Assembly (NCBI GenBank): GCA_016932435.1
Contig: JAFGCW010000066.1
Location: forward strand, 1 to 64,000
DNA: 64,000 bases
Reading direction: 5' to 3'
Source of the DNA: Dehalococcoidales bacterium
GTDB taxonomy: Bacteria; Chloroflexota; Dehalococcoidia; Dehalococcoidales; UBA2162
Positions 1-7,850 of this stretch are shown piece by piece. Numbering within the stretch: the stretch's first letter is position 1; each line of letters begins with the position of its first letter. The position numbers and the translations under genes are program-made. A model generated the notes under the pieces. The model saw only the letters and a program-made list of their open reading frames with translations, was not told the origin of the DNA and did not search any database.

Positions 1-942
1 ATCAACATGCTGGCAGGAATACAGGTAAGTGAGGCTTTAAGGAACTGGCAGCTTTACTCCGAACTCGAGGGAGATGAAAATACCGAAGAACAGTATGATG
101 AAATGAAAGAGAGTTTTGGTGATGAGATAGGTATCGATTTAAATGATATATCCAATGCTGTGATATTCGCTAAAACATCATCAACGGAAACGATGGAATA
201 TACCGGTATTATACTGGAGGGTAACTTCACTGATAAGGCTTTGATTGATAATATCGAGAAAAAGACTGGTAGTAAGTTCGAGACTGAGAATTATGAAGGC
301 TTTACGCTTTACACTGATCCGAATGCCGATGACGCTATAGTCCCTCTCAATAATACGATGATTATTATGGGTACTATTCAGGCTTTAAAGGATTGTATCG
401 ATGTAATAAATGGAGATTTGAACCGCGAAACCGGAGCAGTACTGGATACGTATGATGATATGGGAAATGTGATGGTTAAGTTGGCGATGATGATTCCACA
501 GGAAGCGAAAGAAACGTTTGCAGACCAGTCGGAACAGGATATGATGCCGGTTGGACTGGAATCATTCGAGGATATGCAGTCTCTTGGCTTAGCAGCCGAT
601 CTAGGAACCCAGACATTGACAATTAATGTCAATTTAGATTTCTCTCCGGCCGATTCTGCTGCTAAGGCTGCGGAATCTCTTGAAACCATGATCGATTTTA
701 TTGCCATAATGAGCCAGGACGAAGAGTCGGCGGCACTATTCTCAGGCCTGGAGATAACGACCGGCGGTTCCCGTGTATACATTGCCTATGAGATATCGCT
801 GGACGAACTTACGGAGATGGCTGAGTCGTTTCAAGACGGCGCAGGTTTTCCCATGATGCCATCTGATTCTTTCGATATGGAGTTGCCGGAAGATTTCGAG
901 TTTCCTGATGAATTCGAATTTCCGGAAATACCCGAAGAATAA
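1..942 (+). CDS. Acidic hypothetical protein, 5' end cut by window edge
   Basis: The reading frame is open from the first base, and the first ATG (position 7) has no Shine-Dalgarno site in view, so the true start is probably outside the window. The visible 311-313 residues are strongly acidic. They alternate predicted strands and helices and end in a Glu/Phe/Pro-rich tail (EFEFPDEFEFPEIPEE). There is no transmembrane segment in the visible part, and a signal peptide or lipobox could lie in the missing N-terminus. I recognise no catalytic motif. The overall look is that of a secreted or lipoprotein-type protein with repeated alpha/beta halves, but no function can be assigned. A strong intrinsic terminator follows, so this is the last gene of its transcript. 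Confidence 0.7.
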   Translation: MNMLAGIQVSEALRNWQLYSELEGDENTEEQYDEMKESFGDEIGIDLNDISNAVIFAKTSSTETMEYTGIILEGNFTDKALIDNIEKKTGSKFETENYEGFTLYTDPNADDAIVPLNNTMIIMGTIQALKDCIDVINGDLNRETGAVLDTYDDMGNVMVKLAMMIPQEAKETFADQSEQDMMPVGLESFEDMQSLGLAADLGTQTLTINVNLDFSPADSAAKAAESLETMIDFIAIMSQDEESAALFSGLEITTGGSRVYIAYEISLDELTEMAESFQDGAGFPMMPSDSFDMELPEDFEFPDEFEFPEIPEE

Positions 943-973
943 TAATATTCCATTACTTCTTATGATAGAATCA

Positions 974-998
974 GGGGAGGGTAAAACCCTCCCCTTTT
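974..998 (+). terminator. Intrinsic terminator after the first gene
   Basis: A perfect 8-bp stem (GGGGAGGG paired with CCCTCCCC) with a 5-nt loop is followed directly by TTTT. It lies 32 bases after the stop of the upstream acidic protein gene and ends about 60 bases before the MFS gene, so it separates the two transcripts. Confidence 0.85.
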
Positions 999-1059
999 CA
1001 TTGGGATCGATAAACCGGCTCTGATTTCTTTCCGGTTTCATCGTCCGGAGGTTATTACG

Positions 1060-2340
1060 GTGCCTGTCAGGCTTAAAGACGGAATATTTTACGGCTGGAT
1101 AATCGTCGCTGCGTTTCTGGTTATTCAGGCTGTCCTGATGGGGATAGCATCGTCCTTTACCGTCTTTTTCAAGTCCATCGAAGCAGAGTTCGAATTAACC
1201 CGTACGGTTACCTCAGCGATTTCTTCGGTATCGATGATATTAATTCCTATATCAGGATTTATCGGCGGGTGGGCGCTGGACAGGTACGGACCGAAAGTCG
1301 TCCTTTTATTTATGGGTCTTATTACCGGATTGAGCCTTGTACTTACCAGCCGGACCAGCGCCGCCTGGCAGGTATTTCTTACTTACAGCGTGTTACTTGC
1401 TATCGGCATGGGTCCCGTATATGTAGTGGCAACATCTACCGTTTCAAGGTGGTTTAACAAGAAGCGAGGTCTTGCGGTGGGAATCGCCGGTTCAGGCGAG
1501 GGACTGGGGACAATCACGATGGCACCTCTATCGAACTTTTTAATATCCAGATTTAACTGGAAAACAGCCTATCTCATTATAGGTTTGATTACCTGGGCGG
1601 TTGTAATCCCTCTTTCACGCCTACTGAAAAAAGAACCGGGAGAAATCGGTGCTTTAGCTGACGGTGTGAAAGAAGAAGAGAGAGACATGACCGAATTGAA
1701 TCCTGAGGTAAAAACTCAGGATTATAGTATGACCCTGGCAGAGACACTTAAAACCAGGGGATTCTGGGCTGTTGCAGGTGTCTGGTTTTTCTTTTCATTC
1801 TGCATGTCGATGCTGTTTACGCATATAGTCCCGCATGTTACGGACATCGGGATCACCACTACCGAAGGGGCGATGATTATCAGTATCATGGGGGCGGCGC
1901 GAGTATGCGGAATGATAGGACTCGGGATAATCGCAGACAGAGCAGGCAGGAAAAAGGTTGCGGTTATTTCAACTTTGGTCCAGGCGGGGGCAATGCTATG
2001 GTTGATATGGGTTCAGGACTTGTGGGTGTTTTATTTTTTCGCCATTATATATGGATTGGGAAACGGCGGATTATTTTCAGGAGTCACTTCTCTGCTTGGT
2101 GATACGTTCGGTCTCAATCGTCTAGGGTCGATACTTGGATTACTGGAGATAGGATGGGGAATAGGAGCCGGTATCGGGCCGTTAATCGGTGGATTTATTT
2201 ACGATACCAGTTCCAGTTATTCCCTGGCTTTTGTTCTCGGAGCAGGTTCAATGGCTGCTATTACTTTTCTGGTTGTTATACTTCAACCAGCGTCGTCTCA
2301 TCAGAATGAACAGGCAGGTAACGATAAGCCAGCCAGATAA
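1060..2340 (+). CDS. MFS transporter, oxalate/formate or monocarboxylate carrier-like
   Basis: This is a 426-residue major facilitator protein with about 12 hydrophobic segments in two halves joined by a charged central loop (around residues 195-225). The N-terminal FYGWIIVAA motif and the first-half GPVYVVATSTVSRWFNKKRGLAVG region, given here as positions about 115-140, are typical of the oxalate:formate antiporter and monocarboxylate carrier branch. The substrate cannot be fixed from sequence, but a small carboxylate is likely. It starts at GTG behind GGAGG with 8-nt spacing. The 3' end overlaps the convergent NrfD-like gene by 65 bases, which is unusually long. Confidence 0.88.
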   Translation: MPVRLKDGIFYGWIIVAAFLVIQAVLMGIASSFTVFFKSIEAEFELTRTVTSAISSVSMILIPISGFIGGWALDRYGPKVVLLFMGLITGLSLVLTSRTSAAWQVFLTYSVLLAIGMGPVYVVATSTVSRWFNKKRGLAVGIAGSGEGLGTITMAPLSNFLISRFNWKTAYLIIGLITWAVVIPLSRLLKKEPGEIGALADGVKEEERDMTELNPEVKTQDYSMTLAETLKTRGFWAVAGVWFFFSFCMSMLFTHIVPHVTDIGITTTEGAMIISIMGAARVCGMIGLGIIADRAGRKKVAVISTLVQAGAMLWLIWVQDLWVFYFFAIIYGLGNGGLFSGVTSLLGDTFGLNRLGSILGLLEIGWGIGAGIGPLIGGFIYDTSSSYSLAFVLGAGSMAAITFLVVILQPASSHQNEQAGNDKPAR

Positions 2341-3439
2341 CCAGCATAGCGTCAGCTACAAGACCTATGGAAATCGTTATCTCCATCCAGTGTGGTGTGT
2401 ATGTGTATCCGGGTCTCATAGCCAGGCCGAATATACCGACATTAAAACGGTTAAAGATAATTCCGGCAATAACCAGGAATGAAGACCAGAACACCGCCAT
2501 TCTGTTGTTTCTTACCGCTGGTATAGAGAACAGTATTATCGGCAGTATTACCCCTATCAATATTTCTCCCCACCACAGCAGACTGTAATGACCGGCGGAG
2601 AACACCAGGCTGAGTTCTTGTGCGATAATGAGATCCAGTACCTTAAGACATAGATAGAGACCGAGAATATACGGTATGTATCTGACCAGTCCGCTCATCA
2701 CATCCTGTGCCAGTTGATGTCCGAATATTCTGTTACTGATGACCGTTTCAAAAATGGCCATTGCGGGTCCTACTGCTATAGCGGAAATGAGAAAGAGGGC
2801 TGGTAACACTGGTGTATACCAGAGTGGATGTAACGATCCCGGCATAAGCAAAAACACCGAACCCAGAGCCGACTGGTGCAGCGTAGAGACGATAATTCCG
2901 GCAATAATGAGGGGAACCTCGATTCTTCTCACTATCTTTAGTATAATACTCCACTTAATACTCCTGATCACAGGGAAGTTTAAACTATCCAGCCGTTCAA
3001 ATACCGCCGGGCTGAACAACAAGGCAAGCACAATTGTGTACAGTACTGCACATACGGCAACTTCAAACATAGGTGAATCCACGTTCCAGTAGATAAAGAA
3101 ATGCCACATGTACCATGGTTGTCCAAGGTCAACAACCAGAGACAGGACAACCAGTACGTAACCCAGAAACGCGGTAAGGATCGCCGGTCTGTATAATGAG
3201 CGATATTTTTCACGACCGAAAATATGAACGATACCTGCCAGGGTGAATCCTCCTGCTGCCAGTGCTACGCCGCACATATCATCGAAGACTATCCAGAATC
3301 CCCAGGGTCGGCCATCACTTAGATTGGTTGCCGCACCTAACCCATACATAAAACGTATAAAAAGCAGAACCAGTGAAATGATTACCAGTACACTAAGAAT
3401 TAATATCCCGGTAGGAAACTTATCTTTTCTTTCCATCAT
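2276..3439 (-). CDS. NrfD/HybB-like polytopic quinone-interacting subunit
   Basis: This 387-residue integral membrane protein has about nine to ten TM helices and resembles the NrfD/PsrC/HybB family. In known complexes that family passes electrons between a periplasmic or cytoplasmic Fe-S subunit and the quinone pool. The N-terminal half carries the family-like RPWGFWIVFDDMCGVALAAG stretch. The gene follows the four-cluster ferredoxin gene with a TGATG overlap, so the two are translationally coupled and form a HybA/HybB-type pair. No molybdopterin or NiFe catalytic subunit is encoded nearby, so the partner enzyme is unknown. It overlaps the MFS gene tail-to-tail. Confidence 0.88.
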   Translation of the reverse strand: MMERKDKFPTGILILSVLVIISLVLLFIRFMYGLGAATNLSDGRPWGFWIVFDDMCGVALAAGGFTLAGIVHIFGREKYRSLYRPAILTAFLGYVLVVLSLVVDLGQPWYMWHFFIYWNVDSPMFEVAVCAVLYTIVLALLFSPAVFERLDSLNFPVIRSIKWSIILKIVRRIEVPLIIAGIIVSTLHQSALGSVFLLMPGSLHPLWYTPVLPALFLISAIAVGPAMAIFETVISNRIFGHQLAQDVMSGLVRYIPYILGLYLCLKVLDLIIAQELSLVFSAGHYSLLWWGEILIGVILPIILFSIPAVRNNRMAVFWSSFLVIAGIIFNRFNVGIFGLAMRPGYTYTPHWMEITISIGLVADAMLVIWLAYRYLPVHSDETTLVEV

Positions 3440-4248
3440 TCAGTCACTTTCTCTTTGGTTCCATTTTTGTGTCTAGGATGATTTTCCTTCTCCAGTTTTT
3501 TCTTTCTCCGGGCAATCCAGTAAACGGCTGACATGAGTGCTGCCACGGTTACCGCCACCGGAGGTACTGCTCCTATGGCTCGCTCGGTATTTACGGTTAC
3601 CGGTGTAGATGAGAGGGAAGGAAATCCCAATTGGTCGAACGGGACCGAAGAGAGATACATCCAGCAGGTTCCACCGGCTTCATTCTCACCATATATGTGG
3701 TCGATATATTTATCCGGTTGTGTATTGACCCTTTCTCGTGCTTCGACAAGGAGTTCGTCTCTTTCACCGAATTTTAAAGCACCTGAAGGGCAGGCCTTTA
3801 CACAGGCCGGTTCCATTCCTGCGGACTGCCTGTTCATGCAGAAAGTACATTTACGGATCCATGGTAACGGTTCATCCCATTCGAAGGTAGGGATACCGAA
3901 CGGACAGGCTACCATGCAATACCGGCAACCTATACACTTGGTATCATCATATATTACCGGTCCTTCTATAGTCTTCTGTAATGCTCCGACCAGGCATGAT
4001 TCGGCACATCCGGGATACTCGCAATGCATACACTGGACTTTAGTGAAAACCCAGTGAAACTTGTTATTATATCGTAACTCATTGAATTTTATTTTAGTGA
4101 AAGTAGCAGCGGAGAGTTGCGGTGGATTTTCGTAACTTCCCCTGTTATCGGTAGTTAACCCTGGTAACTCGTTCCAACCTTTACAGGCTACCTGGCATCC
4201 CCTGCAGCCTATGCACTTGACGGTATCAACCAAAACGGCTTTGGACAT
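3436..4248 (-). CDS. HybA/DmsB-like four-cluster 4Fe-4S protein with C-terminal TM anchor
   Basis: This 270-residue protein has the four Cys-rich motifs of the DmsB/HybA/FdhB family. The first, CIGCRGCQVAC, has Cys at 12, 15, 18 and 22. It is followed by CMHCEYPGCAESC, CIGCRYCMVACPFG, and CTFCMNRQ with a later CVKACPSGA, giving 16 ligand Cys for four clusters. A single TM helix near residues 222-242 followed by a Lys/Arg-rich tail anchors it. There is no Tat signal at the N-terminus, so the clusters probably face the cytoplasm, unlike E. coli HybA. It is coupled to the downstream NrfD gene and preceded by two tiny membrane protein genes. It should relay electrons between a catalytic partner and the NrfD subunit. 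Confidence 0.9.
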   Translation of the reverse strand: MSKAVLVDTVKCIGCRGCQVACKGWNELPGLTTDNRGSYENPPQLSAATFTKIKFNELRYNNKFHWVFTKVQCMHCEYPGCAESCLVGALQKTIEGPVIYDDTKCIGCRYCMVACPFGIPTFEWDEPLPWIRKCTFCMNRQSAGMEPACVKACPSGALKFGERDELLVEARERVNTQPDKYIDHIYGENEAGGTCWMYLSSVPFDQLGFPSLSSTPVTVNTERAIGAVPPVAVTVAALMSAVYWIARRKKKLEKENHPRHKNGTKEKVTE

Positions 4249-4292
4249 TTATAAAACCTCTTTCCAGGAATAATTCGTTTTTTCGAATGCTG

Positions 4293-4535
4293 CTACTTTG
4301 ATTTCACATAATCCTTGTTTTTTTCATCTGCAGATAATCCAGATACCTGGTTATATTCGGTTTCTCCAATAATGTTTTCAATATCAGCTGCCGCATCTTT
4401 CAATAATTTTCCTTTTTCAGTATTGAGTACGCGGCGCCTGTTCAACAGGTATATCCCTATAGTCGATAAACCGATAATAACCGGGATAACCAGAAATATC
4501 CCGAGTCCCATCAATATGGCAAGTACCAGTTCCAT
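4293..4535 (-). CDS. Small single-TM membrane protein, paralogue of the next gene
   Basis: An 80-residue protein with one N-terminal TM helix (MELVLAILMGLGIFLVIPVI) followed by a charged cytoplasmic tail starting NRRR. I place the start at the second Met of the longer frame because AAGGAGG lies 8 nt upstream of it. The protein aligns well with the 67-residue product of the gene at 4651-4854: both have ME at the start, an L/I-rich helix with a central VIP, and an RRR stop-transfer. It sits between that paralogue and the four-cluster Fe-S gene. A role as an accessory or anchor subunit of the HybA/HybB-type module is inference. Function unknown. Confidence 0.75.
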   Translation of the reverse strand: MELVLAILMGLGIFLVIPVIIGLSTIGIYLLNRRRVLNTEKGKLLKDAAADIENIIGETEYNQVSGLSADEKNKDYVKSK

Positions 4536-4579
4536 CAGTCCAACCTCCTTGTGCATTACATTTTTTTATATACCAATAA

Positions 4580-4608
4580 AGGTGTCCGTAGGGATTATCA
4601 GGACACCT
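4580..4608. other. Inverted repeat between the two small membrane protein genes
   Basis: An 8-bp perfect stem (AGGTGTCC with GGACACCT) encloses a 13-nt loop. No T-run follows on either strand, so it is not a standard terminator. In the minus-strand transcript it lies between the 67-residue and 80-residue gene products and could set their relative expression. Confidence 0.5.
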
Positions 4609-4650
4609 CAATCAGGATTATCGAGATAAGATCTTAGATTTCTTAAGGTA

Positions 4651-4854
4651 CTATCCTACCGTAATGTTCTCTTCCGCTTTTTCAGCGGGGGTTTCCTTGA
4701 CCATTTTTTCTGCTTCTTCAACAGCCTTTATTTTTTCAACTTTATGACGTCTGCGGTCATAGAGAATTGCCGAAGTGCAGACCAGCAGGCCAATCAATAT
4801 CGGGATTACTACATAGATACCGAGAGCTAACAGTACTGCCAGGAAAGTTTCCAT
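4651..4854 (-). CDS. Small single-TM membrane protein heading the HybA/HybB-like operon
   Basis: A 67-residue protein with an N-terminal TM helix (METFLAVLLALGIYVVIPIL) and a tail rich in Arg, Lys and Glu. The start is supported by AAGGAGGAG just upstream. It is the first gene of the minus-strand run of small protein, small protein, four-cluster Fe-S protein and NrfD-like protein. Its neighbour downstream is a paralogue. The topology predicted is N-out, C-in from the DRRR motif after the helix. No family is recognised. Confidence 0.75.
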   Translation of the reverse strand: METFLAVLLALGIYVVIPILIGLLVCTSAILYDRRRHKVEKIKAVEEAEKMVKETPAEKAEENITVG

Positions 4855-4965
4855 TTTTCTCCTCCTTCATAGTCCAGCCATCTACGATAAGAGTACCATT
4901 CGAGAAGTATTGCAGGCTTCCGCTGTGATACCTATTTCGCCTGCCTTGAAACACCGACATGAAGG

Positions 4966-4984
4966 AGATACTATATACGTATCT
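4966..4984. promoter_or_regulatory. Operator-like inverted repeat in a divergent promoter region
   Basis: AGATAC and GTATCT flank a 7-nt spacer, and AGG and CCT extend the arms with a small bulge. It lies in the roughly 270-base region between the divergent HybA/HybB-like operon and the response regulator gene. That position is where a regulator, perhaps the adjacent NarL-type protein, would bind. This role is inference. Confidence 0.35.
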
Positions 4985-5013
4985 TACCTGTGTACGTTAC
5001 ATTTTTAATCAAA

Positions 5014-5041
5014 GTAACAACTTAATGAATTTAGGTATAAT
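5014..5041 (+). promoter_or_regulatory. Candidate promoter for the two-component operon
   Basis: A consensus TATAAT (5036-5041) is preceded by GTAACA at 16-nt spacing, a weak -35 box. It is about 80 bases upstream of the response regulator start. Confidence 0.35.
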
Positions 5042-5123
5042 TGCTTAATATCGGAAGATAAACGGGTTGTCTGCTGTTCAATACAGGAGTATTATTAAAC
5101 CGGAATGATTAAAGGGGTACAGT

Positions 5124-5783
5124 ATGGACAGAATTCGTATCCTTATAGCCGATGATCACGCTGTGGTGCGAGAAGGAACCCGGCAATTTCTGGAAAGGGA
5201 AGATGACCTTGAGGTAGTGGGTGAAGCTGCTGATGGCGAAGAAGCAATCCGCCTGGTCGGGAGTCTGAATCCTGATGTCGCAATCATGGATATTTCCATG
5301 CCGAACATTGACGGTATCGAGGCGACCAGGCAAATCAAAGCGAAGTACCCGAAAGTGGCGGTTCTTATATTATCAGCCTATGATGATGATCAGTTTGTTT
5401 TCAGCCTTCTCGAAGCAGGGGCAGCAGGATACCTCCTAAAAAGCGTTCGAGGAAACGAACTGGTAAACGCGATAAGGGAGGTAAGCGCCGGAGAATCGGT
5501 GCTTCATCCTACTATCGCACGTAAAGTCTTAAATCGTTTTACTCATATCACCGGCGAGACGCAGAAGCAAAAACAGGACGTACTTACCGAACGTGAAATA
5601 GAAGTTTTGCAGCTTGCCGCACAGGGTTCCAGCAACCAGGAAATTGCCGATAGTCTGTATCTGAGTCTCCGCACGGTGCAGAGTCATTTAAACCATATTT
5701 TCAATAAACTGCAGGTCAGTTCGAGGACTGAAGCGGTAGTACATGCCCTGAAAGAGGGTTGGGTTACCCTGGATAGTATATAA
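5124..5783 (+). CDS. NarL/FixJ-family response regulator (receiver + LuxR HTH)
   Basis: This 219-residue protein has a receiver domain (residues 1-120) with acidic pair D10-D11, phospho-acceptor D56, and the conserved Lys in YLLKSV. A LuxR-type helix-turn-helix follows at about 150-215 (LTEREIEVLQLAAQGSSNQE, then TVQSHLNHIFNKL). It would be phosphorylated by the histidine kinase encoded 30 bases downstream and bind DNA as a dimer. The divergent HybA/HybB-like operon is an obvious candidate target, but this is inferred from position only. All phosphorylation residues are intact, in contrast to the orphan receiver at 7318-7698. Confidence 0.93.
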   Translation: MDRIRILIADDHAVVREGTRQFLEREDDLEVVGEAADGEEAIRLVGSLNPDVAIMDISMPNIDGIEATRQIKAKYPKVAVLILSAYDDDQFVFSLLEAGAAGYLLKSVRGNELVNAIREVSAGESVLHPTIARKVLNRFTHITGETQKQKQDVLTEREIEVLQLAAQGSSNQEIADSLYLSLRTVQSHLNHIFNKLQVSSRTEAVVHALKEGWVTLDSI

Positions 5784-5813
5784 ACCGGGGACCTGAATCC
5801 AGAACAGGTATTT

Positions 5814-7286
5814 ATGGGAAAGAAAGATAAACCTTTTCTCGGCCGGTTAGGCGAATTGCTTCGCAGACCTGGTTTCTGGACTATCATTCTGTTATTTGTC
5901 ATATTTACAATCCCTCATTATTCGGAAGCATATGGATATCCTGCAGGTCTTGGTACCTTAATGTCGGCGATCGGGCTTACCAGACATGCAATGGAGAGAA
6001 TCCTTTTCCTGGTACCAATTGTGTGGTCCGGATTCCTCTTTGGGACTAAGGGAACCATTATCAGTTCACTGGCAGCACTTGCCTGCATGTTGCCACGGGC
6101 AATATTGATCTCCGAATATCAGGCGGATGCTCTATTCGAGACGGCGGCAGTAACGATTGTAGGTGGTTTTGTCAGCGGTCTGTCCGCGTTTTCATTGAGG
6201 CTTCTTAACCGTGAGCGAGACTATGTCAGTGAACTGGAGGAAGCTCATCAGGAACTGACTCGTTCGGAGCAGAGATACCGCAGTCTGTTCGAGAATGCCC
6301 ATGATGCGATCCTGTTACAGGATCTTAATGGAAATATCCTGGCGGCCAATGAAGCGTCAGCCAGGCTCACGGGATATGATCTGGATAGTCTTGTAGGGAT
6401 GAATGTAACACAATTTCTTCCCGAACAAGCTCTAAAAATAGCTCGCGAAACACGAAAGAAATTGATGAACGGTGAGATGATAGACAGCGTATATGACCAG
6501 CAAATGGTAAGGAAAGACGGGATCGAGTTGTTTCTGCGGCTGAGTGTAAATCTTATCAGCGATAATGGTAAACCGGTAGCTTTTCAGCTTATTGCCAGGA
6601 ATGTTACCGATGAAAAGAGAATGCAGGAAAATATGCAGTTCTATTTACAGGAAGCTACCGAAGCTCAAGAGGAAGAGAGAAAACGCATATCACGTGAATT
6701 GCATGATGAGACGATACAGGAACTGGTCGTGCTTTCACAGAAGCTTGACATGCTTTCCGTGGAGAGTAAATCGATGTCCGAGGAAGATCGGCAGAAACTG
6801 GATAAACTTCAGCAGGATACCGGCAGCATCATGAAAGGTGTCAGGCGCTTAAGTCAGGATTTACGACCGGCGGCTCTTGACCGATTGGGTTTAATCCCTG
6901 CACTGGAATGGTTGCTGGCCGATACAGAAGAATATTCAAGGCTGAAAACCGGCATCAGCGTGACAGGTGAAAGACGAAGGCTACCGGAACGGACCGAACT
7001 GGTATTATTCCGTATTGCACAGGAAGCAATAAGAAACACGTGGCGACATGCCAAGGCGTCCAGAGTTGATCTAAAGATCGTTTTTACCAACGTTAAGGTT
7101 AGTATTTCGGTCAGTGATGATGGCGAAGGCTTTATACCCCCAAAGTCAATGGGTGATCTTGCTAAAGAAGGAAAACTCGGGCTTGCAGGAATGCATGAGA
7201 GGGCAAGATTAATCGGTGGTAAAATGGGAGTACGTTCCGAACCGGGTAAAGGAACCGAAATAGTCATTGAAATAGAGAACCAGTAA
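5814..7286 (+). CDS. Membrane sensor histidine kinase with PAS, HisKA_3 and HATPase domains
   Basis: A 490-residue kinase. Residues about 18-130 hold several TM helices of a MASE-like integral sensor region, with no large extracytoplasmic domain. A coiled linker leads to a PAS domain at about 154-270. The HisKA_3 H-box is KRISRELHDETIQE with phosphorylatable H297, and the HATPase_c domain covers about 385-490 with an N-box near 405 (QEAIRNTWRHA) and DDGEGF near 434. This is the NarX/DegS-like kinase class that partners NarL-type regulators, and it directly follows one. The membrane region and PAS suggest sensing of a membrane redox or energy signal, but no ligand residues can be named. Confidence 0.92.
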   Translation: MGKKDKPFLGRLGELLRRPGFWTIILLFVIFTIPHYSEAYGYPAGLGTLMSAIGLTRHAMERILFLVPIVWSGFLFGTKGTIISSLAALACMLPRAILISEYQADALFETAAVTIVGGFVSGLSAFSLRLLNRERDYVSELEEAHQELTRSEQRYRSLFENAHDAILLQDLNGNILAANEASARLTGYDLDSLVGMNVTQFLPEQALKIARETRKKLMNGEMIDSVYDQQMVRKDGIELFLRLSVNLISDNGKPVAFQLIARNVTDEKRMQENMQFYLQEATEAQEEERKRISRELHDETIQELVVLSQKLDMLSVESKSMSEEDRQKLDKLQQDTGSIMKGVRRLSQDLRPAALDRLGLIPALEWLLADTEEYSRLKTGISVTGERRRLPERTELVLFRIAQEAIRNTWRHAKASRVDLKIVFTNVKVSISVSDDGEGFIPPKSMGDLAKEGKLGLAGMHERARLIGGKMGVRSEPGKGTEIVIEIENQ

Positions 7287-7317
7287 ATTCTTCAGAGCTT
7301 ATCCTGACCAATATTAA

Positions 7318-7698
7318 TCAGTTCGTTCCCAATTTTGCCTGAACCCGTGCTACGAGTCCGTTAATTTTAAGTGGTTTTCTGACTAAGTCATCTGCCCCAC
7401 AATTCAATGTATTTTCGAGAATCATTTCATTACGCTCATTGGTGATGACGATAATCGGGACTCGAGAAATCTCACGTATTTTTTTTATGGTTTGTCTACC
7501 ATCGAAGCCGGATATTGTTATTTCAAGCAGTATCAGGTCCGGGTTTTTATCTCTGGTAAGGGATACTGCCAGTTCGCTGTTTCTGGCTGCCACTACATTG
7601 TAGCCTTCATTCATGAGTGCCTGCCAGATCGAGGATACAAGCATCGGATCATCATCGACAACAAGAACGGTTTTTTTGAGCTTTGGACCATCTTGCAT
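7318..7698 (-). CDS. Orphan single-domain receiver with Glu at the phospho-acceptor site
   Basis: This 126-residue protein is a lone CheY-like receiver with no output domain. The acidic triad (VVDDDP, D15-D17), the Thr of VITN and the Lys of VRKPL are present. The phospho-acceptor position reads LILLEITISGFDG, with E59 where almost all receivers have Asp. The codon is clearly GAA. Glu often mimics a phosphorylated Asp, so the protein may be constitutively active or phosphorylation-independent. It is convergent with the histidine kinase gene and so is not co-transcribed with it. It may act by protein-protein contact with another kinase or regulator, which is inference. Confidence 0.9.
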   Translation of the reverse strand: MQDGPKLKKTVLVVDDDPMLVSSIWQALMNEGYNVVAARNSELAVSLTRDKNPDLILLEITISGFDGRQTIKKIREISRVPIIVITNERNEMILENTLNCGADDLVRKPLKINGLVARVQAKLGTN

Positions 7699-7850
7699 CA
7701 GTTTACCTTAAACCTCCGGGTTTACAGGATTGTACTCAAATCACTCTATCAACTAGCTATATTAATCATTATAGTATATCCCGCAGAGATTCTTATAACT
7801 CAAAGCATCAATTTGAATGACAAAAGGTCTATATGTATGAGTGAAAAGTA

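Noticed and set aside
3533..4057. Plus-strand frame opposite the four-cluster Fe-S gene
   Set aside because: It is a shadow of the real gene: the minus strand shows all ligand Cys motifs.
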